From KBS-96 sp964247975 (GTDB lineage: Bacteria; Acidobacteriota; Terriglobia; Bryobacterales; Bryobacteraceae), in NCBI GenBank assembly GCA_964247975.1, contig CAXTWH010000004.1:62001-126000 (forward strand): DNA of 64,000 nt, read 5' to 3'. The stretch's first letter is position 1. Each line of letters starts with the position of its first letter. The notes under the pieces were generated by a model that searched no databases, was not told the DNA's origin, and saw only the letters and a list, made by a program, of their open reading frames with translations. The translations under genes and the position numbers were made by a program. Positions 7,324 to 15,771 of this stretch are shown piece by piece.

Positions 7324-8283
7324 ATGAGAGTTGGATGTTTTACGCCGCTATTAACACAGTTTCCGCTGGAAAAAGTTCTCGAAAAACTAAAAAGCCTGAA
7401 TATCACTACTGTGGAGTTAGGCACGGGCAATTATCCCGGCGATCCGCATTGCAAGCTGTCGATGCTCGACAACGAAAAGGAGTTGAAGGAATTCAAGAAA
7501 AAACTGGATGACCAGGGTTTCTCGATCAGCGCCCTGAGCTGCCACGGCAATGCGCTGCATCCGGACCCGGCGATTGCCAAAGGTTTTCAGGAAACCAGCA
7601 AACGCACGGTGGAACTGGCAGCCAAGCTGGGCGTTCCGATAGTGATTGATTTTTCCGGTTGTCCGGGTGACAGCGACAATGCGAAGTTCCCGAACTGGGT
7701 TACTTGTCCGTGGCCGCCTGAGTACCTGGAAGTGCTCGATTGGCAATGGGAGAAGAAAGTAACTCCTTATTGGACCGAGCACGGCAAATTCGCCAAAGAC
7801 CACGGCGTGAAGATTGCCATTGAGATGCACCCGGGGTTTGTGGCTTATAACCCGGAATCAATGTTAAAGCTGCGCTCGATTGCGGGCGATGCGGTGGGCT
7901 GCAATTACGACCCGAGCCACATGTTCTGGCAAGGCATTGATCCGATTAAAGCCATTCGCGTTCTGGGCGATGCGATCTTTCACGTTCATGCGAAGGATAC
8001 GCAGATCTACGACGCAAACCTGCCAAAAACCGGCGTTCTCGATACCAAGAAGTACACCGATGAGCGGAATCGAGGATGGATTTTCCGCACCGTCGGCTAC
8101 GGACACGGCTATCAATGGTGGACCGAGTTTATTTCTACGCTGCGGATGTTCGGCTATGATTACGTTCTTTCCATTGAACACGAAGACTCGCTGATGTCGC
8201 CCGATGAAGGCTTAACCAAAGCGGCTGCATTCCTGAATCAGATCATTATTCGGGAATCGGCAGAAGCAGCCTGGTGGGTGTAA
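7324..8283 (+). CDS. Sugar phosphate isomerase/epimerase, cytoplasmic TIM barrel
   Basis: The 319-residue protein has the same AP-endonuclease-2 barrel as the two Tat-exported paralogues but no signal peptide, so it should be cytoplasmic. Metal-site strands are KIAIEMHPGF, CNYDPSHMFWQ, IFHVHAKDT and VLSIEHEDS. Proteins of this type are common in Planctomycetes and Acidobacteria next to oxidoreductases for sugar degradation. I start at the ATG at 7324-7326; the frame is open back to 7183, but that part overlaps the divergent pyrophosphatase gene. A good AAGGAG lies at 7304-7309, about 14 bases from the ATG, which is longer than usual. The substrate cannot be read from the sequence. Confidence 0.85.
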   Translation: MRVGCFTPLLTQFPLEKVLEKLKSLNITTVELGTGNYPGDPHCKLSMLDNEKELKEFKKKLDDQGFSISALSCHGNALHPDPAIAKGFQETSKRTVELAAKLGVPIVIDFSGCPGDSDNAKFPNWVTCPWPPEYLEVLDWQWEKKVTPYWTEHGKFAKDHGVKIAIEMHPGFVAYNPESMLKLRSIAGDAVGCNYDPSHMFWQGIDPIKAIRVLGDAIFHVHAKDTQIYDANLPKTGVLDTKKYTDERNRGWIFRTVGYGHGYQWWTEFISTLRMFGYDYVLSIEHEDSLMSPDEGLTKAAAFLNQIIIRESAEAAWWV

Positions 8284-8299
8284 CACCGGCAAAACGTGG

Positions 8300-8321
8300 G
8301 CAGCGGTTTTCGGGCCGCTGC
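8300..8321 (+). terminator. Hairpin after the isomerase gene, possible terminator
   Basis: A 7-bp perfect stem GCAGCGG (8300-8306) with CCGCTGC (8315-8321) lies 16 bases after the stop. It is not followed by a T-run, so intrinsic termination is doubtful; it might instead protect the 3' end of the mRNA. Confidence 0.35.
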
Positions 8322-8429
8322 ATTACTCTGATGCGCCACTTAAATCATCCTCGTCTCGCTACAATGGAAGGCGTTCGAGCAAGCTGAAAGTTCATAGAAC
8401 ATTCATACATAGAACAACCGAGGAATTTC

Positions 8430-9614
8430 ATGGCAAGCAAAAGAATCGGCATTTTAACGGGTGGCGGAGATGTGCCTGGACTGAACGCCGTCATCAAAAA
8501 CGTGGTGTATCGAAGCGCATCCGACAACAATGAAGTGATCGGACTTCGGCGCGGTTGGGAAGCTCTGACTCATTTGAATTTTGACGATCCGGCCAGCGTG
8601 TCGCGGTATGTGCTGCCATTGAACCGGGAAAATACCCGCACAATCGATCGCACCGGCGGTACTTTCCTGCATACCTCACGGACGAATCCGTCGAAGATGC
8701 AGAAGGTACCTGAGTTTCTGAAAGAAAAAAACTTTCCTTCGGCCCAGACAACCAAAAAAGGCGAAACCTCGACTACCTACGACATGAGTTCGCAGGTACT
8801 GGAAAATCTGTCGAAATTGAAGCTTGATTGTCTGGTGGCTATTGGCGGCGATGATACGCTGAGTTACGCCGCTTGCCTGAACAATCTGGGATTCAGCACC
8901 ATCTGTATTCCGAAAACAATGGACAACGATGTTCGCAACACGGAATACTGCATTGGTTTTTCCACTGCTGTAACGCGCGCTCATGATGCAATCCAGCGCC
9001 AGCGAACCACGGTAGGTTCGCATGAACGCGTTGGCATCTTTCGCGTGTTTGGGCGCGATGCGGGCTACACTTCGCTGTACACGGCGTATGTCACTTCACT
9101 GCGCTGCGCCATACCGGAATTTAAATTCAACCTGGACAAGATGGTTGACTTGCTGGTGACAGACAAACGCAATAACCCGAGCAACTACGCCCTGGTGGTG
9201 ATGTCGGAAGGGGCGACCTGGGAAGGCTATACCATTCGCGAATACGGCGAGCCGGATGCTTTCGGGCATCGCAAAAAAGGGAACATCGCGGAAGACTTCA
9301 GCGATGAAGTGAAGAAACGCACGGGCGATGAAACAGTGGTGAGCGATTTAACCTACGACCTTCGCAGCGGCGCGCCTGATTTTACCGACAAACTGGTGGC
9401 CACCACGTTCGGCACAATGGCCTATGATGCGATCAAGCAGCACAAAAACGGATTAATGGCGGCGCTGGTGGAAGGCAAATACGCGATGGTGCAAATTCCT
9501 GATCCGAAGCACGGGCCGCGCAAAGTGGATATCGATTCTATGTTTAATCAGGATCGTTACCGACCCAGCTACGGCAATAAGGAAGGGTTGCCTGTATTTT
9601 TAACGCATCCGTAA
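8430..9614 (+). CDS. 6-phosphofructokinase with pyrophosphate-type active site residues
   Basis: The 394-residue protein is a PfkA-superfamily kinase that phosphorylates fructose 6-phosphate. It has ILTGGGDVPGLNA at the N-terminus, the phosphate-donor loop AIGGDDTLSYA (D141-D142) and the catalytic segment PKTMDND (K162, D165). In the family, glycine at the position of D142 goes with ATP use, while aspartate there together with lysine at the K162 position is the signature of pyrophosphate-dependent enzymes. On that basis I predict PPi rather than ATP as donor, which would make the step reversible. Translation starts at the ATG at 8430, with GAGGA a few bases upstream. A strong terminator follows. 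Pyruvate phosphate dikinase at 15.8-18.5 kb fits a PPi-linked glycolysis. Confidence 0.88.
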   Translation: MASKRIGILTGGGDVPGLNAVIKNVVYRSASDNNEVIGLRRGWEALTHLNFDDPASVSRYVLPLNRENTRTIDRTGGTFLHTSRTNPSKMQKVPEFLKEKNFPSAQTTKKGETSTTYDMSSQVLENLSKLKLDCLVAIGGDDTLSYAACLNNLGFSTICIPKTMDNDVRNTEYCIGFSTAVTRAHDAIQRQRTTVGSHERVGIFRVFGRDAGYTSLYTAYVTSLRCAIPEFKFNLDKMVDLLVTDKRNNPSNYALVVMSEGATWEGYTIREYGEPDAFGHRKKGNIAEDFSDEVKKRTGDETVVSDLTYDLRSGAPDFTDKLVATTFGTMAYDAIKQHKNGLMAALVEGKYAMVQIPDPKHGPRKVDIDSMFNQDRYRPSYGNKEGLPVFLTHP

Positions 9615-9643
9615 CAGGGAAAACGTTTCGTTTTCCCTGTTTT
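9615..9643 (+). terminator. Rho-independent terminator of the phosphofructokinase gene
   Basis: A 10-bp perfect stem CAGGGAAAAC (9615-9624) with GTTTTCCCTG (9630-9639), loop of 5, followed by TTTT, starts directly after the TAA stop at 9612-9614. It separates the kinase gene from the ornithine cyclodeaminase-like gene. Confidence 0.85.
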
Positions 9644-9692
9644 CCAGTTCTCAACGAACGGGGTGCCTGTTTGCGCGCCCCGCAAGGTTCTC

Positions 9693-10916
9693 ATGGCAAA
9701 TTCCGATATCTGTGAAGTGGTGGAAGCGCAAGGGCATCTGATCGATTCCCATATTATGGAGCGCATCTTCGATACGGTGGTGGAGTTCGGCGGCCGTTTT
9801 GAGGTGGAGCAGTTTTCGATTGGCCGCACAAACAGCGAGCCGTCAAAGCTGCGCTTGCGCATCGAAGCTCCGGCTGAAAAGCAGATGGAACAGATGCTTT
9901 CGCAGTTGATCGGTTTAGGCTGTTCGCCCACCGACAGCGGCGACGCGGAACTGAAAACGGCGGAATGCGACCGCTGCGCGCCGGAAGATTTTTATTCCAC
10001 CACCAACCAGCGAACACTGGTCCGGCAGAAAACGCAGTGGGTGGAAGTGCAAAACCAGCGCATGGATGCAATGGTGATTGTACAGAACGGAACGGCTTAT
10101 TGCCGCCGCTTGCGTGACATCAAAACCGGTGACCAGGTGGTGGTGGGAATGCGGGGAATCCGGGTCGTTCCGGAAGCAAAAGAACGCGACCGCCAGCAGT
10201 TTGCGTTCATGAGCAACGATATTTCCTCGGAACGCCAGGTGGAAACCGCCGTGCAGCAGACGTTAGCTATGATGCGGCAGGCCCGGGCGGAAGGCAAGCG
10301 CATCGTCGCTGTGGCTGGCCCGGTGGTGGTGCATACCGGAGGAGTCGGGTCGCTTTCCGCTTTGATTCGCCACGGCTGGATTCAAGCCGTGCTGGCGGGA
10401 AACGCCTTGGCGGTGCACGACATTGAATCGGCTTTGTTTGGCACCTCGCTCGGCGTTCGCGCTTCTGACGGACGGCAGGAAGAACATGGGCATCGCAATC
10501 ACATGCGGGCAATCAACGCGGTGTACCACGCGGGCAGCATTGCCAAAGCTGTGGAATCCGGGCGGCTGCGCCGGGGAATTATGTATGAATGCGTGAAGGC
10601 CGGAGTGCCGTTCGTGCTGGCGGGCAGCCTGCGCGACGATGGGCCGCTGCCGGACTGCATCACGGATATGAACCAGGCCCAGGATGCTTATGCCGCACAG
10701 TTGCAGGGAGCCGGAGTGGTTTTGTGTTTAAGCTCCATGCTGCATTCGATTGCCGCCGGAAACATGCTACCCGCTTGGGTGAAAGTGGTCTGTGTAGACA
10801 TCAATCCGGCTGTGCCGACTAAGGTGAGCGACCGGGGGACTGGCCACGCTCTGGGCGTGGTCACCGACGTTGGATTGTTTCTCGAAGTGTTAACACGTAA
10901 GTTAGAAATCGAATGA
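9693..10916 (+). CDS. LOR/SDH domain protein (TIGR00300), archaeal-type ornithine cyclodeaminase-like
   Basis: The 407-residue protein resembles TIGR00300, named after a region of plant lysine-ketoglutarate reductase/saccharopine dehydrogenase. Members in methanogens, and the C-terminal half of cyanobacterial AgrE/ArgZ, convert ornithine to proline and ammonia with NAD. Visible features are the N-terminal region DICEVVEAQGHLIDSHIM, a central AGPVVVHTGG loop, and a C-terminal nucleotide-binding region with VPFVLAGSLRDDGPLP and VVCVDINPAVPTK. I start at the ATG at 9693 (the frame opens at a GTG at 9663), with AAGG about 8 bases upstream. Its stop overlaps the queF start by 4 bases (ATGA), so the two are translationally coupled. 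The enzymatic assignment is by family; other deaminations are possible. Confidence 0.75.
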   Translation: MANSDICEVVEAQGHLIDSHIMERIFDTVVEFGGRFEVEQFSIGRTNSEPSKLRLRIEAPAEKQMEQMLSQLIGLGCSPTDSGDAELKTAECDRCAPEDFYSTTNQRTLVRQKTQWVEVQNQRMDAMVIVQNGTAYCRRLRDIKTGDQVVVGMRGIRVVPEAKERDRQQFAFMSNDISSERQVETAVQQTLAMMRQARAEGKRIVAVAGPVVVHTGGVGSLSALIRHGWIQAVLAGNALAVHDIESALFGTSLGVRASDGRQEEHGHRNHMRAINAVYHAGSIAKAVESGRLRRGIMYECVKAGVPFVLAGSLRDDGPLPDCITDMNQAQDAYAAQLQGAGVVLCLSSMLHSIAAGNMLPAWVKVVCVDINPAVPTKVSDRGTGHALGVVTDVGLFLEVLTRKLEIE

Positions 10917-11332
10917 AGTACGCAAAAAAACAGAAAAAACAGAAGGGCTATACGGACGAACACGCGGAAGCGGGCGTTCATGCTCCGCTGCCGGAAATTG
11001 AAACCTGGCCGAACCAGTACCGGAAGAATTATGAAATTGAAATTGTGATGCCGGAGTTTACTTCGGTCTGCCCGAAAACGGGACTGCCGGATCATGGGGT
11101 GATTCGTCTTATTTATACGCCGGACGAAACCTGTCTGGAATTGAAGAGTTTAAAAATGTACACTCTGGCTTACCGGAACTTAGGCATCTTCCAGGAAAAT
11201 ATCGTGAACCGGTTTTTAGAGGATGTGGTGAAAAGCTGCCAACCGTTGTCGGCAACCGTGGTTGGCGATTTTACGCCCCGGGGCGGCATTTCCACCAAAG
11301 TCACTGCCCAGTATCGGGCCGCTAAAACGTAA
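10913..11332 (+). CDS. queF: NADPH-dependent 7-cyano-7-deazaguanine reductase (unimodular QueF)
   Basis: QueF reduces the nitrile of preQ0 to the amine of preQ1, a late step in making queuosine for tRNA. The 139-residue protein is the short, unimodular form. The catalytic cysteine is C53 in TSVCPKTGLPD, with D60 as the likely proton donor, and the NADPH/substrate motif is LELKSLKMY (75-83). A lysine-rich N-terminal extension precedes the T-fold. The start codon overlaps the stop of the upstream LOR/SDH-domain gene (ATGA at 10913-10916). queE lies far away at 36 kb in this window; queC and queD are not seen. Confidence 0.95.
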   Translation: MKYAKKQKKQKGYTDEHAEAGVHAPLPEIETWPNQYRKNYEIEIVMPEFTSVCPKTGLPDHGVIRLIYTPDETCLELKSLKMYTLAYRNLGIFQENIVNRFLEDVVKSCQPLSATVVGDFTPRGGISTKVTAQYRAAKT

Positions 11333-11473
11333 GATAAAGTTCGGTTGTGCAGCGGGACTAAACGCGTTTCAGCTTCGAAGCGGAAAACGGCTTTCACCAG
11401 AGTTTCCGGGAACGCCCCAGCCCTGGGACACGTCCTAGCCGTTGCTATACTGAGTTTTTCTCGAACAACATTG

Positions 11474-14400
11474 ATGTCCTTATCTATGAGGTATTTTGCC
11501 GCTTTTTTTGTGTCTGTGGCCCTAGTCTCCGCTGCGGACTTCCGAAATGGTCAGGCCGCTTGGGCTGTGCTAGGACAGCCGAGTTTTGGAGGGCAAAGCG
11601 CTCCTCCCAGTCAATCAGTAGCAGGAACTCCAGGCGGTCTGGCTTGGGCTAATGGAAAGCTGCTGGTTTCTGACGGTAATCGTGTTGGCGCGACCACTAC
11701 GGCGGCTGATGGCACTGCCACGCAAGGAAACCGGGTTCTGATTTTTAATGCAGCAAGCGGAAATTATCTTCCCGACCCGCGCAGCGATGTGTCTATCACC
11801 GGTAACGTGTATAACACCCGCTGCCCGGTGTGCGGCTTTCCCGCTTCCAGTGTTCTGGGCCAAGCTGATTTCAACGGAACCGGCGTGAACGCGGCAACGG
11901 CAAGTAACACCAGCGGCAGTTTGCCCAATGGCATGAGAAACCCGACCGCAGTGGCGTCGGACGGAACCGTCGTGGCGGTAGCTGATACCGATAATAACCG
12001 GGTACTTATTTGGAAAACTTTCCCCACCACCAACGGGCAGCCGCCGGATCTTGCTTTAGGGCAGAAAGATTTAAACAGTGTTCAAGCGTTTGCCGGCGTT
12101 CATAACAATACGCTGCGCGGCCCGCAAGGCGTGTGGATTCAGAACGGCAAAGTGTTTGTCGCCGATACCCAGAACTACCGTGTTCTGATCTGGAACAGTA
12201 TTCCTACGCAGAGTGGACAAGCAGCGGATCTGGTAATCGGTCAAAAAGATTTTGAATCGGCGGATGTGCCGGCTAATGATGCCAACAATATTCCGATTGC
12301 TGCCGCCAATCGTTTGTATAGCCCCACATCGGTCACTTCGGACGGCACACGCATGTACGTAGCGGATCTGGGCTTTAATCGGGTGTTGATCTGGAATGCA
12401 ATTCCCACGGTAGTTGACCAGCCTGCCGATGTTGAAATCGGCCAGCCGGATTTTGTGAGCACTATAGCCAACAATTCAAGCGCGCTGTGTGCTTCCAATG
12501 GAACTAACTCTACCACCGGTGCATTGACATACCCGACGCGCTGCGAAAAAACGATCAACTTTCCCCGCTATGCGCTTTCCGATGGCCAGCGTTTGTTTGT
12601 GGCCGATAGCGGCAACGACCGGGTATTAATCTTCAATACGATTCCTACTGCCAACGCTCCTACCCCGAATACCGTGTTGGGGCAGCCCGATTTCGCCAGT
12701 GACATTGTGGACGACACAGCCGCCCAGTTTGCCTCCACATATATCCCAAACATCGCCAGCACGAACACGGTGCGCACGCCCACCTCGCTGGCTTGGGACG
12801 GAACCAATCTTTATGTGGCCGATCCGTATGATCTTCGCGTAATGGTATTCACTCCCGGCGACAATACTTCGCTCGCGGATAATTCCATTCTGAATGCGGC
12901 GAGTCTTGCCATTTTTCAGGAAGGCGTGGTGACGCTCGGCGGGTCAATTCACGCTGGCGATACGACTACGATTACGGCGGGCGCTGCCAGTACTGCTTCT
13001 TATACATACACGGTAAAGACTGGAGACACTCTCGATACTGTTGCGCAAGGGTTAGCTACGGCTATCAATTCCAGCAATAGTAACGTGGGTGATCCTAATG
13101 TGCTTGCCTTAGCTAACGGTTTCGGCCAGGTGCTGTTGACTTCGCGCCAATCGCAGCTTGCCAATGACACGATCACTCTAACTGCGGCAGTCAGCACTGG
13201 TGCGCAGTTAACCGCAACCGCTTCGGGCGGCTATTTAACTGGGGGTAATGCGGCGGTAATCGCGCCCGGCACGATTGTGGTGATCAATGGTCAGAACTTG
13301 ACCAATGGCACTACTGCTGGAACGATGGATGCTACTGCGAATACCTTAGCGAACCTGCCTCGAACGCTAGCCGGCTCCCAAGTGATCATGGATGGCTCGC
13401 CGGCGCCGCTGTTGTATGCCTCGCCCAACCAGATTATTGCGCAGGTGCCTTATACGTTTTCGGGCGCAAATAGCGCCAGCATTTATGTGCGCACCGTGCC
13501 GTTCAGCGGACCGGCACAGATCAGCAACGCTGCGCCGATCATTATTGCGGCCGCAAACCCCGGCATTTTCGCGGGCAACGGCAACGAACCCCGGCCGGCC
13601 ATTGCGGTTCATAGCAGCGCTTTCGCGTCGGCGGTTGTGTCGGTGGATGGCACGATAAAGGCAGGCGACACCGGCACCATTACGGTGGGCGGAACGGCTT
13701 ATACTTATACGGTTAAATCTACTGATACGCTCGTGAACGTTCGCGATGGCTTGATTGCTTTGATCGGGGCAGACTCGAAAGTGACTCCCAGCGCAGGCGG
13801 CCAGTTTACGCGCGTGGTGTTGACGGCCAAACAATCGGGAAGCGCCGGAAACGGAATTTCCGTTGCCGCCAGCACCAGCGCAAATGCTGTGCTGACGTTA
13901 TCGGCTTATTCCAGTTCCACCTGCTGTGCCTCCACCCCGGGTGCTCCGGTTACGTCTACAAACCCGGCGCAGCCCAACGAAACCATTACTTTGATCGCCA
14001 CCGGCCTGGGCGCTTTAGCGAACGGCGCGGCAGTGGCAGGCGCGGCCTATAACGGTACGATCCCGAACACCGTCACTGATACTGTGAGCGCTACCGTGGC
14101 GGGAAGCACCGCACAGGTAATTAATGCGCAGCTTGGAAAAAACGCGATTGGCTTGTATTCGGTAGATATGATTATGCCGGCCAGCCTTTCCGCCGACCCG
14201 AATGCGCAGATTTACATTGCGCAGGACGCCTTTGTCAGCAATATTGCTACTCTGCCGGTAGCCGGATCAGGCAACCCGCTAGTGACGTTTACGGCCACGC
14301 CCAATGTGGTTATTACTGCTACTGGACTTGGACAAACAACGCTGAACTGGAACGCGCCCGGCATTCAGAATGTGGAAATCCACGTGAATTCTCCTAATGG

Positions 14401-15709
14401 ACCAACATTAGCGGCAGGCGGGCCGACCGGCAGCATCACCACCGGCAACTGGGTAACGGATGGCATGTCATTTTATTTGGAGGATGTTACTAACGGGAAA
14501 ACCCCAAGCACGGTGAACACTCTTACTTCGCTGGTGGTTAGGCTCGGTACGCCGCAGGACGTGACCAGCTTCAGCGCCACCGACGTGAACTTGCCGAAGG
14601 GTTACAGTTCCGGTCCGACTACTCTGACCTGGGCAGCACCGACTACCAACGCTATAGAAATCCATGTAAACGCGCAGACCGGTCCACTTCTCACCGCCAG
14701 CATCGGCTCCGGTTCGGTGACTACCGGAAATTGGGTGGTGCCGGGAACCACTTTCTATTTACTGGACGTTCAAAATTCTTCCGCGCCGGTTCTGCTGAAA
14801 ACAGCGCAGCCTAAAGTGAATTCTAATGCTGCTCCTGCGTTTACCATCAATCCGACAACAATTTACGCGCCTTACTCTCCGGCCGGGTATCTGGGAACTG
14901 CCACAATCAACTGGAATTCACCTTTGACTGCTAATGTGGAAGTGCATATCAACGCGCCGAATGGCCCTTTATTCACCGCTGGCGGTTCTTCAGGAAACGC
15001 GGTTGCTTCCGGTTGGGTCACGAATGGCACTGTGTTTTATCTGCAAGATGTCAGCAACGGGTTCCCGTTGAATTCGGACCACACCTTAGCTGCGGTAACA
15101 GCCCAAGTGCTTCCGCAGCAGGAAAATGGGTATCTGCTGCTTTCGCAGAATCCGATTCAAATTCCTACGGGGCAAACTACCGGTTCCGCGACATTGAACT
15201 GGGCAAGCGTGAATGCTACTACGGTGGAAGTACACGTGAATGCGCCGAACGGCCCTTTAGTGACGGGCGGCGGTCCGCAGGGAACCGGTACTGCATCCGG
15301 TTGGGTTACCGCCGGTACGGTGTTTTACCTGCAAGACCGGACCAATGGCGCACCGTTAACCCCGCAGTTCACCATTGCGGCTCAAACAGTGGCAAGTACG
15401 CCTTTAGCGCCTAATACTTCATTTCAAGCCTCATCGAATCCGATTCTGGTTCCGGTAGGAACCACGGTGGGAGCAACAAACATTTATTGGAACGCGCCCG
15501 GTTGGGTGCTGGCCGTTGAAGTTCACGTCGGCAGTCCGAGCGGGCCGCTGGTAACTGCGGGAACCAATGTGGGCAGTGTCACGACCGGTGATTGGGTGGT
15601 GGATGGCACGACGTTCTATCTGCAGGATGTCACGAAAGGCAAAGCCCTGACTTGGCCCAACAACCTGGGTACAGTTACCGTGCATCTACAACAACTACCC
15701 GGCTTATAA
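11474..15709 (+). CDS. Giant secreted NHL-like repeat / TIGR03437 / tandem beta-domain protein
   Basis: The product is about 1,411 residues and exported: MRYFAAFFVSVALVSAADF is a signal peptide with cleavage near VSA. Part 1 (about 25-480) is a beta-propeller-like array in which segments such as LGQADFNG and VADTDNNRVLIW recur about six times, as in NHL propellers. Part 2 (about 585-930) is a TIGR03437-type domain (APGTIVVINGQNLTNG, LLYASPNQIIAQVPY), interrupted by an inserted module. Part 3 is five tandem repeats of about 92-101 residues, described separately. Start is ATG 11474 or ATG 11486; neither has a clear ribosome site, and the frame runs back to 11345 with no signal peptide. A perfect hairpin terminator follows. 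The role is unknown; an adhesive or carbohydrate-binding surface protein is plausible. TIGR03437 points to Acidobacteriota. Confidence 0.8.
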   Translation: MSLSMRYFAAFFVSVALVSAADFRNGQAAWAVLGQPSFGGQSAPPSQSVAGTPGGLAWANGKLLVSDGNRVGATTTAADGTATQGNRVLIFNAASGNYLPDPRSDVSITGNVYNTRCPVCGFPASSVLGQADFNGTGVNAATASNTSGSLPNGMRNPTAVASDGTVVAVADTDNNRVLIWKTFPTTNGQPPDLALGQKDLNSVQAFAGVHNNTLRGPQGVWIQNGKVFVADTQNYRVLIWNSIPTQSGQAADLVIGQKDFESADVPANDANNIPIAAANRLYSPTSVTSDGTRMYVADLGFNRVLIWNAIPTVVDQPADVEIGQPDFVSTIANNSSALCASNGTNSTTGALTYPTRCEKTINFPRYALSDGQRLFVADSGNDRVLIFNTIPTANAPTPNTVLGQPDFASDIVDDTAAQFASTYIPNIASTNTVRTPTSLAWDGTNLYVADPYDLRVMVFTPGDNTSLADNSILNAASLAIFQEGVVTLGGSIHAGDTTTITAGAASTASYTYTVKTGDTLDTVAQGLATAINSSNSNVGDPNVLALANGFGQVLLTSRQSQLANDTITLTAAVSTGAQLTATASGGYLTGGNAAVIAPGTIVVINGQNLTNGTTAGTMDATANTLANLPRTLAGSQVIMDGSPAPLLYASPNQIIAQVPYTFSGANSASIYVRTVPFSGPAQISNAAPIIIAAANPGIFAGNGNEPRPAIAVHSSAFASAVVSVDGTIKAGDTGTITVGGTAYTYTVKSTDTLVNVRDGLIALIGADSKVTPSAGGQFTRVVLTAKQSGSAGNGISVAASTSANAVLTLSAYSSSTCCASTPGAPVTSTNPAQPNETITLIATGLGALANGAAVAGAAYNGTIPNTVTDTVSATVAGSTAQVINAQLGKNAIGLYSVDMIMPASLSADPNAQIYIAQDAFVSNIATLPVAGSGNPLVTFTATPNVVITATGLGQTTLNWNAPGIQNVEIHVNSPNGPTLAAGGPTGSITTGNWVTDGMSFYLEDVTNGKTPSTVNTLTSLVVRLGTPQDVTSFSATDVNLPKGYSSGPTTLTWAAPTTNAIEIHVNAQTGPLLTASIGSGSVTTGNWVVPGTTFYLLDVQNSSAPVLLKTAQPKVNSNAAPAFTINPTTIYAPYSPAGYLGTATINWNSPLTANVEVHINAPNGPLFTAGGSSGNAVASGWVTNGTVFYLQDVSNGFPLNSDHTLAAVTAQVLPQQENGYLLLSQNPIQIPTGQTTGSATLNWASVNATTVEVHVNAPNGPLVTGGGPQGTGTASGWVTAGTVFYLQDRTNGAPLTPQFTIAAQTVASTPLAPNTSFQASSNPILVPVGTTVGATNIYWNAPGWVLAVEVHVGSPSGPLVTAGTNVGSVTTGDWVVDGTTFYLQDVTKGKALTWPNNLGTVTVHLQQLPGL
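12926..13231 (+). repeat. Module A, first copy of an about 95-residue duplicated domain
   Basis: Inside the giant secreted protein this segment encodes a sequence with HAGDTTTITAGA, YTYTVKTGDTLDTVAQGL and VLLTSRQSQLANDTITLTA. It aligns by eye to module B at 13634-13906, which has KAGDTGTITVGG, YTYTVKSTDTLVNVRDGL and VVLTAKQSGSAGNGISV. Copy A sits just before the TIGR03437-type domain. The DNA is diverged, so the duplication is old or the copies were acquired separately. Confidence 0.75.
13634..13906 (+). repeat. Module B, second copy of the duplicated domain, inserted inside TIGR03437
   Basis: This copy interrupts the TIGR03437-type domain between the strand ending NPGIFAGNGNEPRPAIAVH and the strand beginning NPAQPNETITLIATGLG, so the host domain is split in the primary sequence. 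The order of strands before and after suggests a nested domain in a loop of the host fold. The similarity to module A is at protein level only. Confidence 0.7.
14273..15706 (+). repeat. Five tandem beta-domain repeats (VEVHV...GPL type)
   Basis: The C-terminal third of the giant protein consists of five repeats: 14273-14548, 14549-14827, 14828-15115, 15116-15403 and 15404-15706 (92, 93, 96, 96 and 101 residues). Each has a T-x-L/I-N/T-W strand, then a V/I-E-I/V-H-V/I-N/G motif, P-N/S-G-P-L, a G-x-W-V turn and a F-Y-L-x-D-V/R strand. The pattern is that of an all-beta, immunoglobulin-like domain. Similar repeats occur, in my recollection, in other acidobacterial secreted proteins, but I cannot name a Pfam family with certainty. 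Confidence 0.85.
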
Positions 15710-15724
15710 AGGTTGATTGAAATG

Positions 15725-15759
15725 AAAAAGGGGCGACTGATAACCAGTCGCCCCTTTTT
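15725..15759. terminator. Bidirectional Rho-independent terminator
   Basis: A perfect 15-bp stem (15725-15739 with 15745-15759, core GGGGCGACTG/CAGTCGCCCC) has a 5-base loop and five A at one end and five T at the other. It therefore works on both strands and lies between the convergent giant secreted protein gene and ppdK. It is the strongest terminator in the window. Confidence 0.95.
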
Positions 15760-15771
15760 GTTTATTTATTC

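Noticed and set aside
13392..13834. Open frames in both strands inside the giant secreted protein gene
   Set aside because: They are by-products of the repetitive composition of the coding strand and contain no domain or ribosome site.
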